Source: an uncultured Lachnospiraceae bacterium (lineage in GTDB: Bacteria; Bacillota; Clostridia; Lachnospirales; Lachnospiraceae). From it: a DNA stretch of 16,935 nt. The notes beneath the pieces are model-generated. The model saw only the letters and a program-made list of their open reading frames with translations. It searched no databases and had not been told where the DNA came from. Positions 8,486 to 15,649 of the stretch are shown here, in pieces (position 1 is the stretch's first letter; each line of letters opens with the position of its first letter). Location: assembly GCA_934370915.1 (NCBI GenBank), contig CAKRNI010000035.1, forward strand, positions 1 to 16,935, written 5' to 3'. A program made the position numbers and the translations under genes.

Positions 8486-8514
8486 ATTATAAGAAAATTT
8501 TACCCAATTGGCAA
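8486..8514 (-). promoter_or_regulatory. Sigma-A promoter for mgtE
   Basis: On the minus strand TTGCCA (8509-8514) and a perfect TATAAT (8486-8491) are separated by exactly 17 bp. The predicted start near 8479 precedes the structured mgtE leader. Confidence 0.85.
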
Positions 8515-8544
8515 CCGGTTACGCAATTTTTCGTAAAGAAGATG

Positions 8545-8575
8545 AAAAAAAGCCGCCAGAATAGGGGCTGGCAGC
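8545..8575 (-). terminator. Intrinsic terminator upstream of the mgtE promoter
   Basis: On the minus strand an 8-bp stem GCTGCCAG/CTGGCGGC (one G-T pair; arms 8568-8575 and 8552-8559) with an 8-nt loop is followed by seven T residues. It is the second terminator downstream of efp, about 80 nt beyond the first, and isolates mgtE from read-through. Confidence 0.85.
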
Positions 8576-8601
8576 GTTCATAAACACAGTGTTATCAGTT
8601 T

Positions 8602-8621
8602 GTTACTATTACGTTACTATT
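8602..8621. repeat. Short direct repeat between the two efp-side terminators
   Basis: GTTACTATT occurs twice (8602-8610 and 8613-8621), 11 bp apart, about one helical turn. A small palindrome AACACAGTGTT (around 8583-8593) lies next to it. The spacing could suit a protein-binding site, but no regulator is recognised. Confidence 0.4.
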
Positions 8622-8651
8622 TGTGCGTATTTTACAGCGTTTTATGGAACG

Positions 8652-8684
8652 AAAACCCCAGGAAACATAAGGTTTCCTGGGGTT
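8652..8684 (-). terminator. Intrinsic terminator of efp
   Basis: A perfect 13-bp stem (AACCCCAGGAAAC, 8672-8684, pairing with 8654-8666) with a 5-nt loop begins about 15 nt after the efp stop. On the minus strand it is followed by TTCGTT, giving TTTT including the stem end. Confidence 0.9.
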
Positions 8685-8699
8685 ATAATACTACGTGAA

Positions 8700-9257
8700 T
8701 TAAGCTCTGGAAAGGTACTCACCAGTACGTGTATCGATCTTAACGCGATCGCCCTGGTTTACGAATAACGGAACGTTGATCTGAGCGCCTGTCTCAAGAG
8801 TAGCCGGCTTTGTTGCGCCTGTAGCTGTATCGCCCTTGAAGCCCGGCTCTGTATCTGTGATCTCGAGTTCTACGAATAACGGAGCCTCAACAGAGAATAC
8901 CTTGCCGTTGTAGGAGCAGACTTTCACTGTCTCGTTCTCTTTAACGAACTTTAATGCATCACCTACAACATCTGTGGATAATGCGATCTGCTCGTATGTG
9001 TTAACATCCATGAAGTTGTAAAGATCACCGTCTGCATACAGATACTGCATATCTACGCGGTCGATTCTTGCTGCCGGGAATTTCTCGGTCGGACGGAAGG
9101 TTCTCTCAACTACACCGCCGTTGATAACGTTTTTTAATTTTGTTCTAACGAAAGCCGCGCCCTTACCCGGTTTTACGTGCTGGAACTCTAAGATCTGAAC
9201 AACCTGTCCATCGATTTCAAGTGTAACGCCATTTCTGAAATCACCTGCTGATACCAT
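8700..9257 (-). CDS. efp: Translation elongation factor P
   Basis: EF-P binds the ribosome between the P and E sites and relieves stalling at consecutive prolines. The protein has 185 residues, the normal length. It has the N-terminal KOW-like domain [17 protein letters not shown], the modification loop [10 protein letters not shown] with the tip lysine at residue 32, two OB domains, and the C-terminal [22 protein letters not shown] signature. The start is set by AAGGAGG at 9268-9274, 10 nt upstream of the ATG. No modification enzymes (EpmA/B, YmfI-type) are visible nearby. It has its own promoter starting right after the yqeG stop and ends at a strong hairpin terminator, so it is probably a single-gene unit. 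Confidence 0.98.
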   Translation of the reverse strand: MVSAGDFRNGVTLEIDGQVVQILEFQHVKPGKGAAFVRTKLKNVINGGVVERTFRPTEKFPAARIDRVDMQYLYADGDLYNFMDVNTYEQIALSTDVVGDALKFVKENETVKVCSYNGKVFSVEAPLFVELEITDTEPGFKGDTATGATKPATLETGAQINVPLFVNQGDRVKIDTRTGEYLSRA

Positions 9258-9330
9258 AAATGATAATCCTCCTTAAAACTGTTTCCAATTATTTCATTTC
9301 AAATTTCACGCTTATAGCTGATTCTATCCT

Positions 9331-9359
9331 ATTCTATACTATTATCCAACGGTTTTCAA
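9331..9359 (-). promoter_or_regulatory. Sigma-A promoter for efp
   Basis: On the minus strand TTGAAA (9354-9359) and TAGAAT (9331-9336) are spaced by 17 bp. The -35 box begins on the base after the yqeG stop codon, so the promoter occupies the short intergenic gap. Confidence 0.7.
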
Positions 9360-9920
9360 CTATTTTTTGCAAAAATCCCCGCTTGTCCGGTCCATTTTTT
9401 TCAACCATTTCCGGTAAAACAGGAGAACTACCGCCTCAAGATACCGTTTTAAGACGATCTGGATCTCCTCCTTCGGATTGATGGGCTTCACAAGGATCGA
9501 ATAGAGGCCTGTCCGGTTTGCGCCCCAGACATCCGTAAAAAGCTGGTCGCCGACAAAAAAAGTGGTATCACGGTCTGTATTCATCCGCTCCATCGCCCGC
9601 TCATATCCTTTTCTCGACGGCTTCCCGCCCTTAAAAATATAAGGACTTCCCACCTTGTCCGCAAAGGGCGATACCCGCGGCTCCTTATTATTGGAAAGGA
9701 TGCAGGTGGAAAACCCGATCCTTCGAAGCCTCTCAAAGAGCTCGATCGCCTGCGCATCCGCCGGTGCCCCGTGGGGAACCAGTGTATTGTCCACGTCAAA
9801 GATGATTCCCCGGTATCCTCTCTCATAAAGTTTCTCGTACGGGATCCCGTATGCGCTGTCCACATAGTTCCCTGGATAAAATGTCTCAAACATACTGCTG
9901 CTTATTACATAATAGCCCAA
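9360..9920 (-). CDS. yqeG: YqeG family HAD-IIIA phosphatase
   Basis: The 186-residue protein is of the YqeG group of haloacid dehalogenase phosphatases, widely conserved in Firmicutes; its substrate is not established. HAD motif I is FDVDNTL (D42 and D44), motif II LSNN near 75-78, motif III the lysine of GGKPSRKG near 100, and motif IV GDQLFTD at 124-130. The longest frame starts at a TTG (9918-9920 complement) with AAGGG 5 nt upstream; the alternative ATG at 9893 would begin MFETFYPGNYV, closer to the N-terminus of other YqeG proteins, but has no ribosome binding site. The codon before the TTG is an in-frame TGA closing a 12-codon frame that begins at 9959. It lies downstream of nrdR by 56 nt, probably in the same transcript. 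Confidence 0.93.
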   Translation of the reverse strand: MGYYVISSSMFETFYPGNYVDSAYGIPYEKLYERGYRGIIFDVDNTLVPHGAPADAQAIELFERLRRIGFSTCILSNNKEPRVSPFADKVGSPYIFKGGKPSRKGYERAMERMNTDRDTTFFVGDQLFTDVWGANRTGLYSILVKPINPKEEIQIVLKRYLEAVVLLFYRKWLKKMDRTSGDFCKK

Positions 9921-9976
9921 TCATACCCTTTTTTGCATTTTCTCTGCAATCCAACACATGACTGAACTTTTTCTCC

Positions 9977-10432
9977 TTATTTATTATTCAAGAACTTCGC
10001 CAGTTCATCCATAAACGCGTTCACATCCTTAAACTCCCTGTAGACGGATGCGAAGCGGACATAGGCGACTTCATCCACCCGCTTGAGTTTTTTCATGACA
10101 AGCTCACCGATCGTCACAGATGGGATCTCACGTTCTTCCATACTGAAGATCTCTTTCTCGATCTCGTCGATCATCTTTGTGATCTGTTCTGATGAGACCG
10201 GACGCTTATGACATGACAAAAGGATTCCGTTTTCGATCTTCGCACGGTTATACGGCTCTCTGGAATCATCTTTCTTAATGATCATAAGCGGCAGTGTCTC
10301 TAATTTTTCATATGTTGTAAAGCGCTTTCCGCACTCCTCGCACTGACGGCGGCGTCTGATCGAACTGTTGTCATCTGCCGGGCGCGAGTCGATGACCTTT
10401 GTATCCTGGGCACCACAAAATGGACATTTCAT
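9977..10432 (-). CDS. nrdR: Transcriptional repressor NrdR
   Basis: NrdR represses ribonucleotide reductase genes when its ATP-cone binds (d)ATP. The protein is 151 residues. The N-terminal zinc ribbon shows CPFC (C3, C6) and CEEC (C31, C34) with the KVIDSR and [19 protein letters not shown] signatures. The ATP-cone domain follows (about 48-138), with the [18 protein letters not shown] and [11 protein letters not shown] blocks. The ATG is preceded by AGGAGG at 8 nt. No convincing NrdR boxes are seen in the upstream gap, and no nrd genes are in the window. Confidence 0.98.
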   Translation of the reverse strand: MKCPFCGAQDTKVIDSRPADDNSSIRRRRQCEECGKRFTTYEKLETLPLMIIKKDDSREPYNRAKIENGILLSCHKRPVSSEQITKMIDEIEKEIFSMEEREIPSVTIGELVMKKLKRVDEVAYVRFASVYREFKDVNAFMDELAKFLNNK

Positions 10433-10485
10433 GGGGATTTCCTCCTTTGCTTCTGACCGTAGTATTTTCCGCTCACGGCCGCATT

Positions 10486-10494
10486 TTTATACCA
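10486..10494 (-). promoter_or_regulatory. Extended -10 promoter element for nrdR
   Basis: On the minus strand TGGTATAAA gives an extended -10 box about 55 bp upstream of the nrdR start. The -35 region at 17 bp (GATCAT) is poor, so recognition would depend on the TGG extension. Confidence 0.45.
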
Positions 10495-10545
10495 TATCTT
10501 ATCACACAATGATCCGTTTCCGCAAGTCTTTTACTTCCTGCGGCC

Positions 10546-11541
10546 TCACCTGATTTCAGCGATCATATGGATAAACCGTTCCCTCGCCTCCTGCTGCGCC
10601 TCCAGCTTTCTGATTTTTTCCGTACTCTTCGCCGGCACCCAGGCCTTGTTGGCGTTGTAATAAAAATTGATCTGTTTCCAGTACTTTTCCGGATACAGAA
10701 GGAGATAATATAATACCTGGCGCTCTGACCCGGAGACCGGCAGCACCCTCTCGTAAGTTTCCAGAATCTGCTGCCCCAGCCGCTCGTTCCAGTCATGCTT
10801 CTCCATGACCTTTCTTAAAAAATAGTACAGATCCTCCATCTGGACTCCCAGATGCATCTGGTTGAATTCCGTCACTGCCACATACCCGTTCCCGATCAGG
10901 ATATGGTGGTAATCCGGCTCCCCGTGACAGACCGCATAACCGTCAAGAATCTCTTTTCCATGTGTTTCATATAGCTGCGCCATGCCGTGCTCCGCTTCCG
11001 CAGACTGGGCAGCAAAACGTTCAAAATTTCCGATCACACAGAGTTCAAATTCATTTTTCTTTCTCTTCCCACGGATATATGTTCTCGCTTTTTTTAATTC
11101 TCTGTTGTGGCGGCGCATGGCCTCAAACAGCGGCGGGGAGATCATTGACCTCCTGTTCCACGCCTCCTGCCGCTCTATCCCGCGGAACTGCCGGTGCAAA
11201 AGCGCCAGTGCCCGCACCGCTGACAATACTTCTTTTTCGTCCTTCAGATCACATTCCCGGTCCGCAAACCATTCCTTCACGATATATCTGGTTCCGTCCT
11301 CCGCCGTCGACAGCAGTTCTCCCGCAGAATTTCTCACATACCGGTCTGCCTTCAGGGTCTCCATTCCGTCTAATGACCGCAAAACCTCCTCTTCAAATTC
11401 CAGACGGTTCACACTTCCACGATATTCTTTTAAGATCCGCAGCCCCTGATCCGTCTCCAGGATCCAGGATCCGCGTCCCCGCCGCAAAACATCCACCTGA
11501 AATCCATACGTTTTCTCCGCTTCTTCCTTCCAGTCGATCAC
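10546..11541 (-). CDS. CotS-like spore-coat kinase-fold protein
   Basis: This protein of 331 residues has the aminoglycoside-phosphotransferase/CotS fold. An N-lobe contains GLRILKEYRG near 33-42, and the C-lobe carries AVCHGEPDYHHILIGNG near 203-219 and VTEFNQMHLGVQMEDLYYFLRKVMEKHDW near 223-251. The DLYYFLRKVMEK block is characteristic of the CotS/YsxE/YutH spore-coat group, which implies a sporulating host. The usual catalytic aspartate of HGD is Glu here (HGE, 206-208), the following Asn position is His, and the metal-binding DF(D/E) is EFN, so phosphotransfer may be lost. Start: the GTG at 11539-11541 complement has GGGGGG 8 nt upstream; a longer reading adds an unconserved Gly/Ala tail. 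No clear sporulation sigma-factor promoter was identified upstream. Confidence 0.8.
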   Translation of the reverse strand: MIDWKEEAEKTYGFQVDVLRRGRGSWILETDQGLRILKEYRGSVNRLEFEEEVLRSLDGMETLKADRYVRNSAGELLSTAEDGTRYIVKEWFADRECDLKDEKEVLSAVRALALLHRQFRGIERQEAWNRRSMISPPLFEAMRRHNRELKKARTYIRGKRKKNEFELCVIGNFERFAAQSAEAEHGMAQLYETHGKEILDGYAVCHGEPDYHHILIGNGYVAVTEFNQMHLGVQMEDLYYFLRKVMEKHDWNERLGQQILETYERVLPVSGSERQVLYYLLLYPEKYWKQINFYYNANKAWVPAKSTEKIRKLEAQQEARERFIHMIAEIR

Positions 11542-11732
11542 GATGCTATCCCCCCATATCCTGTTCTGACCTTTTCCGACACCTCCGGAAGCTGCCACCG
11601 ATAACTGCTACCGGATGTATGACAGCCAAACATTCCGGTCCACACCCTGCTTCCGGAATTTCCTTCTGCACAAGATATGAAAATAATCCGGAGATTATTC
11701 CCGCGCCGGGCGGCGGGGCATGGGGCAGCCTG

Positions 11733-11830
11733 CATCTTCTCGCGGGTGCGCATCACTGGCACATTCTCACGCCGAGCGCGATCGCTTGCGACAGTCTACA
11801 TCTTCGCGCGAATGCGCATCTTTGGCACAT
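11733..11830 (+). repeat. Tandem GC-rich repeat, copies A3 and A2 (period 66 nt)
   Basis: A 32-nt block CATCTTC.CGCG..TGCGCATC..TGGCACAT occurs at 11733-11764 and again at 11799-11830, with 27 of 32 positions the same. The stretch 11760-11820 is the gapless counterpart of 767-827. Copy A2 contains the perfect palindromes TTCGCGCGAA and GCGATCGC. It lies in the 433-nt gene-free gap 11542-11974, whose right-hand part also holds a 20-bp hairpin, a terminator and another hairpin. The stretch 11542-11720 shows only a small AATAATC/GATTATT hairpin near 11680-11700. Confidence 0.65.
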
Positions 11831-11839
11831 CAGTGCCTA

Positions 11840-11881
11840 TTTATGTAACAGGGAATTCCTCGGAATTTCCTGTTACATAAA
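11840..11881. repeat. 20-bp hairpin in the cca-cotS gap
   Basis: TTTATGTAACAGG.. at 11840-11859 pairs with 11862-11881 over 20 positions (one G-T pair). The outer bases GTGCCT (11833-11838) can also pair with AGGCAC (11884-11889), which is the distal arm of the adjacent cca terminator. The ends GTAAC/GTTAC recall the other hairpin elements of the window. Confidence 0.7.
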
Positions 11882-11913
11882 AAAGGCACCTGCAAAATTC
11901 TCTGCAGATGCCT
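11879..11913 (-). terminator. Intrinsic terminator of cca
   Basis: On the minus strand an 11-bp stem with one mismatch (AGGCATCTGCA pairing with TGCAGGTGCCT; 11903-11913 with 11884-11894) is followed by six T residues. It lies about 60 nt past the cca stop. Confidence 0.85.
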
Positions 11914-11933
11914 CTCATGATACAACTTATCTT

Positions 11934-11973
11934 GTTACTGTTCAGCCAAACCAGCGCATGGCTGAGCTGTAAC
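11934..11973. repeat. Hairpin element B2 immediately after the cca stop codon
   Basis: GTTACTGTTCAGCCA (11934-11948) pairs with 11959-11973 at 13 of 15 positions around a 10-nt loop. It begins one base beyond the cca stop codon and carries the CTGTTCAG core shared with 13393-13525. No T-run follows in either direction, and the true terminator lies further on. Confidence 0.65.
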
Positions 11974-11974
11974 C

Positions 11975-13267
11975 TCATATTTCCTTGAATTGATTAATTT
12001 TCTCTAATAATATATCTTTTTTATTTAATTCCGGTTCTTCAAGCACTAAATTCAAAAGATACATGAGTCCGTCGCCGATCTGCTTTCCCTTTTCCAGACC
12101 TTGCTGAAGAAGATCACCGCCGTTGACCGCCAGCTGTTTTAAGCTTACGCAGTCTCCAGCCTCTTTGATCTCCTCAAAAAGCCGCAGGAGCTCCGAAACT
12201 GTCTCATCTCCATCCAGCTTCTTAAGCTGCATGGCACCCAGAAACTGGTACTCCGTCACACGGCTCAAAAGCTTCCGTATCTGGACCTTATCGACCGCGA
12301 GCGGTGTCTGAAACGCCATGACCATGCTCTTCACATTTCCGATCGTGTCGTTGTCAAGTTTTAATCCGCGCAGGATCTTCACCGCCTGCTCCGGTGTCAT
12401 GTGGCGCAGGAAACCTGCCCAGCGATGGGATTTGTCAGCCGGAAGCGCGGCGAGACCGGTCCAGCATTCTTTCAAAGCCTCTCTGGAAGTCCCGTCCGTC
12501 GAGCAGCCGCATTTGCCCAAAGTTTCGCTTCTCCCTGCAGCATGCGCATTTTCTCTCTCCAGCTCCCTCTCAAACACCTCCGGGAACCCGAATGTCACAT
12601 AGTCTGCAATTCCCGTCTCATCCACCATCCAGATCTTCTCCGGATGATCCGAGAGCAGGAGCTTCGTGAGCTCCACCTGGATCCGCTCCTTGCTCACATG
12701 GGTGAGATTCGGGGCGATCTTGACAATGGCCTTATAGGTCTCATCCTCGATCACAAAATCAAGCTGGGCCGCAAAACGCACAGCCCTGAGAATTCGCAGC
12801 GCGTCCTCCGTAAACCTGTCATCCGCGCATCCGACACAGCGGATCACCCTGCGTTTCAGATCTTCCATTCCCTCAAATTCATCTACGATTCCCGTCTCAT
12901 GGCTGTATGCCATGGCGTTGATCGTAAAGTCACGGCGCTTTAAATCTTCCCTGAGATCCGGTGTAAACTCCACGGTCTCCGGATGTCTTCCATCCAGATA
13001 TTCCCCGTCGATCCGGTAGGTGGTCACCTCATAGCCTTTTCCGTGCTTGATGATCGTCACGGTTCCATGCTTTAAGCCGGTATCCACGGTCTTTCCAAAA
13101 ATTTCCTTCACCTGCTCCGGCTTTGCGGAGGTCGTGATGTCCCAGTCTCCCGGGATCCTGCCAAGGACAGCGTCCCGGACACAGCCGCCGACGATAAATG
13201 CCTCATATCCATGGCTTCGTATATTATCAATGATCCATTCCGCCTCATAGGGCATCTCAATTCTCAC
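11975..13267 (-). CDS. cca: CCA tRNA nucleotidyltransferase (class II)
   Basis: The enzyme adds or repairs the CCA 3' end of tRNAs. The protein is 430 residues with the class II polymerase-beta-type head: GGCVRD at 27-32, the catalytic pair in GDWDITTSA (D41, D43), RRDFTINAMA, and the RFTEDALRILRAVRFAAQL block followed by the tRNA-binding helical body. There is no HD phosphohydrolase motif, unlike the E. coli enzyme. The GTG at 13265-13267 complement is chosen because the full AAGGAGGTGA ribosome binding site ends 8 nt before it; the upstream GTG overlaps that site, and an ATG four codons downstream is too far away. It is followed by a hairpin (11934-11973) and a terminator. Confidence 0.95.
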   Translation of the reverse strand: MRIEMPYEAEWIIDNIRSHGYEAFIVGGCVRDAVLGRIPGDWDITTSAKPEQVKEIFGKTVDTGLKHGTVTIIKHGKGYEVTTYRIDGEYLDGRHPETVEFTPDLREDLKRRDFTINAMAYSHETGIVDEFEGMEDLKRRVIRCVGCADDRFTEDALRILRAVRFAAQLDFVIEDETYKAIVKIAPNLTHVSKERIQVELTKLLLSDHPEKIWMVDETGIADYVTFGFPEVFERELERENAHAAGRSETLGKCGCSTDGTSREALKECWTGLAALPADKSHRWAGFLRHMTPEQAVKILRGLKLDNDTIGNVKSMVMAFQTPLAVDKVQIRKLLSRVTEYQFLGAMQLKKLDGDETVSELLRLFEEIKEAGDCVSLKQLAVNGGDLLQQGLEKGKQIGDGLMYLLNLVLEEPELNKKDILLEKINQFKEI

Positions 13268-13341
13268 CGGCCCGGTCACCTCCTTATGATTTTGCACATG
13301 ATTTCGCTGTGCTTATCGATCCGGCCCGTACTTGACTGCGG

Positions 13342-13365
13342 CCATCTTCGCGCGTGTACCGGCAT
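13342..13365 (+). repeat. Degenerate copy of the GC-rich repeat (A4)
   Basis: CCATCTTCGCGCG followed by TGTACCGGCAT matches the first half of the CATCTTCGCGCGAATGCGCAT core and diverges after it. It lies in the gap between the cca start and the mobile element. A chance match cannot be excluded. Confidence 0.3.
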
Positions 13366-13392
13366 GTCTTGACCGTTATTTATCCAGATTTT

Positions 13393-13525
13393 GTAACTGT
13401 TCAGTACCCTCACAGTTACACGCAAAAATCCATTCCATATCGGCTACGCCGATGGGATTTTTGCCTTCCGGCTTATGTTTTCTTACGGTCAGCGCAGCAA
13501 GCGCGCAGACCTACTGAACAGTTAC
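13393..13525. mobile_element. Miniature inverted-repeat element (MITE-like), 133 bp, inserted at the bioY 3' end
   Basis: Perfect 14-bp terminal inverted repeats, GTAACTGTTCAGTA (13393-13406) and TACTGAACAGTTAC (13512-13525), bound a 133-bp element. It is flanked by the direct repeat CAGATTTT (13385-13392 and 13526-13533; nine bases if the shared C is counted), as a target-site duplication would be. Inside is a nested hairpin, GCAAAAATCC/GGATTTTTGC (13422-13431 with 13455-13464) around ATCGGC/GCCGAT. There is no coding capacity for a transposase, so it would need one in trans. It supplies the last codons and stop of bioY. Confidence 0.75.
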
Positions 13526-14083
13526 CAGATTTTTCAGAATCGGGATCAGCCGCTTTGCCAGCACCGCTGCCAGAACACATAAAATAAAATCCTCACCGAC
13601 CGTCAGAAGAAAGCAGTTGATCAACACCAGCTTCCATCCGACGCTTACGCCAAGGATAAAATTGCTGCACACATAAAAATAGACCATTCCGCAGCCATAA
13701 TCCGCGAGAAGTCCCAGAAATGCAGAAAATAAGAGCCATGAAAAGGAGGGTTCCTTCCTGATCTCAAACACACGTCCCGTCACATAGGCCGCCGCCGCGA
13801 ATCCGATGAGGAAGCCAAACGTGGGCTTCAAAAGATACGCCGGACCACCGCCCGTGGCAAAGACCGGGATCCCGCACAATCCGATCACCAGATATGTCAG
13901 CACGCTGGCAAATGCCCTTTTTGATCCAAGCAAAAGCGCCGCAAGCAGCACAAAGAAAAACTGCAGCGTAAAGTGCATGGGCACCGGCTGCACCGGGATC
14001 GTGATCTTAAGAAAAGCTCCGACGCCGATGAGGGCTGTAAACAGCCCTCCGAGCGTCAGATCCCTGATGTTCCATTGGTTCAT
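13511..14083 (-). CDS. bioY: Biotin transporter BioY (S component)
   Basis: The protein is 190 residues with about six hydrophobic segments. BioY binds biotin in the membrane and works with the ECF energising module (EcfT and two ATPases), which is not in this window. Visible BioY hallmarks are PVQPVPMHFTLQFFFVLLAALLLG near 30-53 and GLCGIPVFATGGGPAYLLKPTFGFLIGF near 69-96. The ATG overlaps the proS stop by one base (TAATG), suggesting coupled translation and shared T-box control. A BirA-type operator is not seen. The last four residues VTVQ and the TAG stop are read from the end of an inserted element; the ancestral end can be reconstructed as ILKNLDK-stop. Confidence 0.95.
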   Translation of the reverse strand: MNQWNIRDLTLGGLFTALIGVGAFLKITIPVQPVPMHFTLQFFFVLLAALLLGSKRAFASVLTYLVIGLCGIPVFATGGGPAYLLKPTFGFLIGFAAAAYVTGRVFEIRKEPSFSWLLFSAFLGLLADYGCGMVYFYVCSNFILGVSVGWKLVLINCFLLTVGEDFILCVLAAVLAKRLIPILKNLVTVQ

Positions 14084-15516
14084 TAATATGCTTTACCCCA
14101 GTATACCATCTTTGTTGCAGGCTTGCCGCAGCATACACATGTCTCAGCAAGCTTCTCCTGCTTGAACGGCATACATCTGGAGGTCACGCCAACCTGCTCC
14201 TTTAACTTATCCTCACATTCCTGGCAGCCGCACCACATCGCACGGATGAAGCCCGGCTTGTTGTCAGCGATATCCTTCATCTCTTCCATGTTGTGGGCAT
14301 CGTAGGTGTGTGCGTCGCGGTGTGCTTTCGCGCGCTCGTACATGTCGTGCTGGATGGTCTTTAAGAGCTCATCCACCTTCTCTGCGATCTCGCTTAAAGC
14401 AACTGTGATCTTCTCGTGGGTGTCACGGCGTACTAATACAGCCTGACCTGCCTCGATATCCTTCGGTCCGAGCTCTACACGAACCGGGATTCCTCTCATC
14501 TCGGACTCGGAGAACTTCCAGCCCGGGCTCTTATCGGAATCATCAACTTTTACGCGGAAGTTGGAGAGGACTTCCTCGACCTCTCTTGCTTTCTCAAGAA
14601 CGCCCTCCTGCTGCTGGCGGATCGGAACGATCACAACCTGAGTCGGAGCTACGTTCGGCGGAAGAACAAGCCCCTCGTTGTCACCGTGTACCATGATGAT
14701 GGCACCGATCATACGTGTTGTCATACCCCAGGAGGTCTGGTGAACATACTTTAACTGGTTGTCCTTATCGGAATACTGGATGCCGAAAGCCTTTGCAAAA
14801 CCATCGCCGAAGTTGTGGCTGGTTCCGGACTGGAGTGCCTTTCCGTCATGCATTAAGGACTCGATGGTATAGGTTGCCTCAGCACCTGCGAATTTTTCTT
14901 TATCTGTCTTCTGTCCGCGAACGACCGGGATCGCAAGGAAATCCTCGCAGAAATCTGCATAGAGGTTTAACATCTGGATCGTTCTCTCCTGAGCTTCCTC
15001 TGCTGTCGCATGTGCGGTGTGACCTTCCTGCCATAAGAACTCTCTGGAGCGGAGGAACGGTCTTGTCGTCTTCTCCCATCTTACTACAGAACACCACTGG
15101 TTGTATACCTTCGGAAGGTCACGGTAGGAGTGGATGTCTTTCTGGTAGAAATCACAGAACAGAGTCTCGGATGTCGGGCGGACGCAGAGGCGCTCCTGAA
15201 GCGGCTCAAGGCCTCCCTGTGTTACCCATGCAACTTCCGGCGCGAAGCCTTCAACATGGTCTTTCTCTTTATCAAGTAAGCTCTCCGGGATGAATAACGG
15301 CATGTAAACATTCTTTACGCCTGCTTTTTTAAAGCGCTTGTCCAGTTCATGCTGGATGTTCTCCCAGATCGCATATCCGTCCGGTTTGATGACCATGCAG
15401 CCCTTTACGCTTGCATAATCACATAATTCTGCTTTTTTTACAACATCTGTGTACCACTGCGCGAAATCATCTTCCATAGAAGTGATGGATTCCACAAGTT
15501 TCTTCTCTCTTGCCAT
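14083..15516 (-). CDS. proS: Proline-tRNA ligase, archaeal/eukaryote-like (ProS type 3)
   Basis: The protein is 477 residues, the length of the ProS type without the editing insertion domain; the E. coli-type enzyme is about 570. Class II motifs are visible: motif 1 region [18 protein letters not shown] near 38-55, RPTSE near 112-116, motif 2 [16 protein letters not shown] near 153-168, and [12 protein letters not shown] (motif 3) near 263-274. An anticodon-binding domain follows ([10 protein letters not shown] onward), then a C-terminal zinc-binding region with CGCQEC and CVCCG and the typical terminal tyrosine. The ATG has AAAGGAG 7-8 nt upstream. A T-box leader with its own promoter lies upstream; bioY follows with a one-base overlap. 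Confidence 0.97.
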   Translation of the reverse strand: MAREKKLVESITSMEDDFAQWYTDVVKKAELCDYASVKGCMVIKPDGYAIWENIQHELDKRFKKAGVKNVYMPLFIPESLLDKEKDHVEGFAPEVAWVTQGGLEPLQERLCVRPTSETLFCDFYQKDIHSYRDLPKVYNQWCSVVRWEKTTRPFLRSREFLWQEGHTAHATAEEAQERTIQMLNLYADFCEDFLAIPVVRGQKTDKEKFAGAEATYTIESLMHDGKALQSGTSHNFGDGFAKAFGIQYSDKDNQLKYVHQTSWGMTTRMIGAIIMVHGDNEGLVLPPNVAPTQVVIVPIRQQQEGVLEKAREVEEVLSNFRVKVDDSDKSPGWKFSESEMRGIPVRVELGPKDIEAGQAVLVRRDTHEKITVALSEIAEKVDELLKTIQHDMYERAKAHRDAHTYDAHNMEEMKDIADNKPGFIRAMWCGCQECEDKLKEQVGVTSRCMPFKQEKLAETCVCCGKPATKMVYWGKAY

Positions 15517-15614
15517 TGCTTTTCTCCTTTATATGAATTCTTGGATTGCATACATCTAAAATTTCCGAGGATGCAGGACGCCTGTTCCGTTCCGGGGCAC
15601 TCCCCGCGGAAACG

Positions 15615-15649
15615 AAAAAGGCTGTCGTCCACAAAAGGGACCGACAGCC
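15615..15649 (-). terminator. T-box regulated terminator of proS
   Basis: On the minus strand GGCTGTCGGTCC pairs with GGACGACAGCC (15620-15630 with 15637-15649, one bulge) and is followed by TTTTT. Its 5' arm abuts the T-box sequence, so the antiterminator and terminator are mutually exclusive. Confidence 0.9.

Noticed and set aside
9957..9967. CATGACTGAAC, similar to the reverse of the GTTCAGACATG arm at 2748
   Set aside because: It is only 11 bases with one mismatch and no partner arm; chance is likely.
11538..11762. Minus-strand 74-codon frame upstream of the cotS-like gene
   Set aside because: It overlaps the cotS-like start in another frame, begins inside the GC-rich repeat and encodes nothing recognisable.
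10962..11972. Long plus-strand open frame (336 codons) opposite the cotS-like gene and repeats
   Set aside because: It is rich in Pro/Ser/His, has no ribosome binding site or recognisable domain, and runs through repeats and a terminator; it is the antisense shadow of the minus-strand gene.
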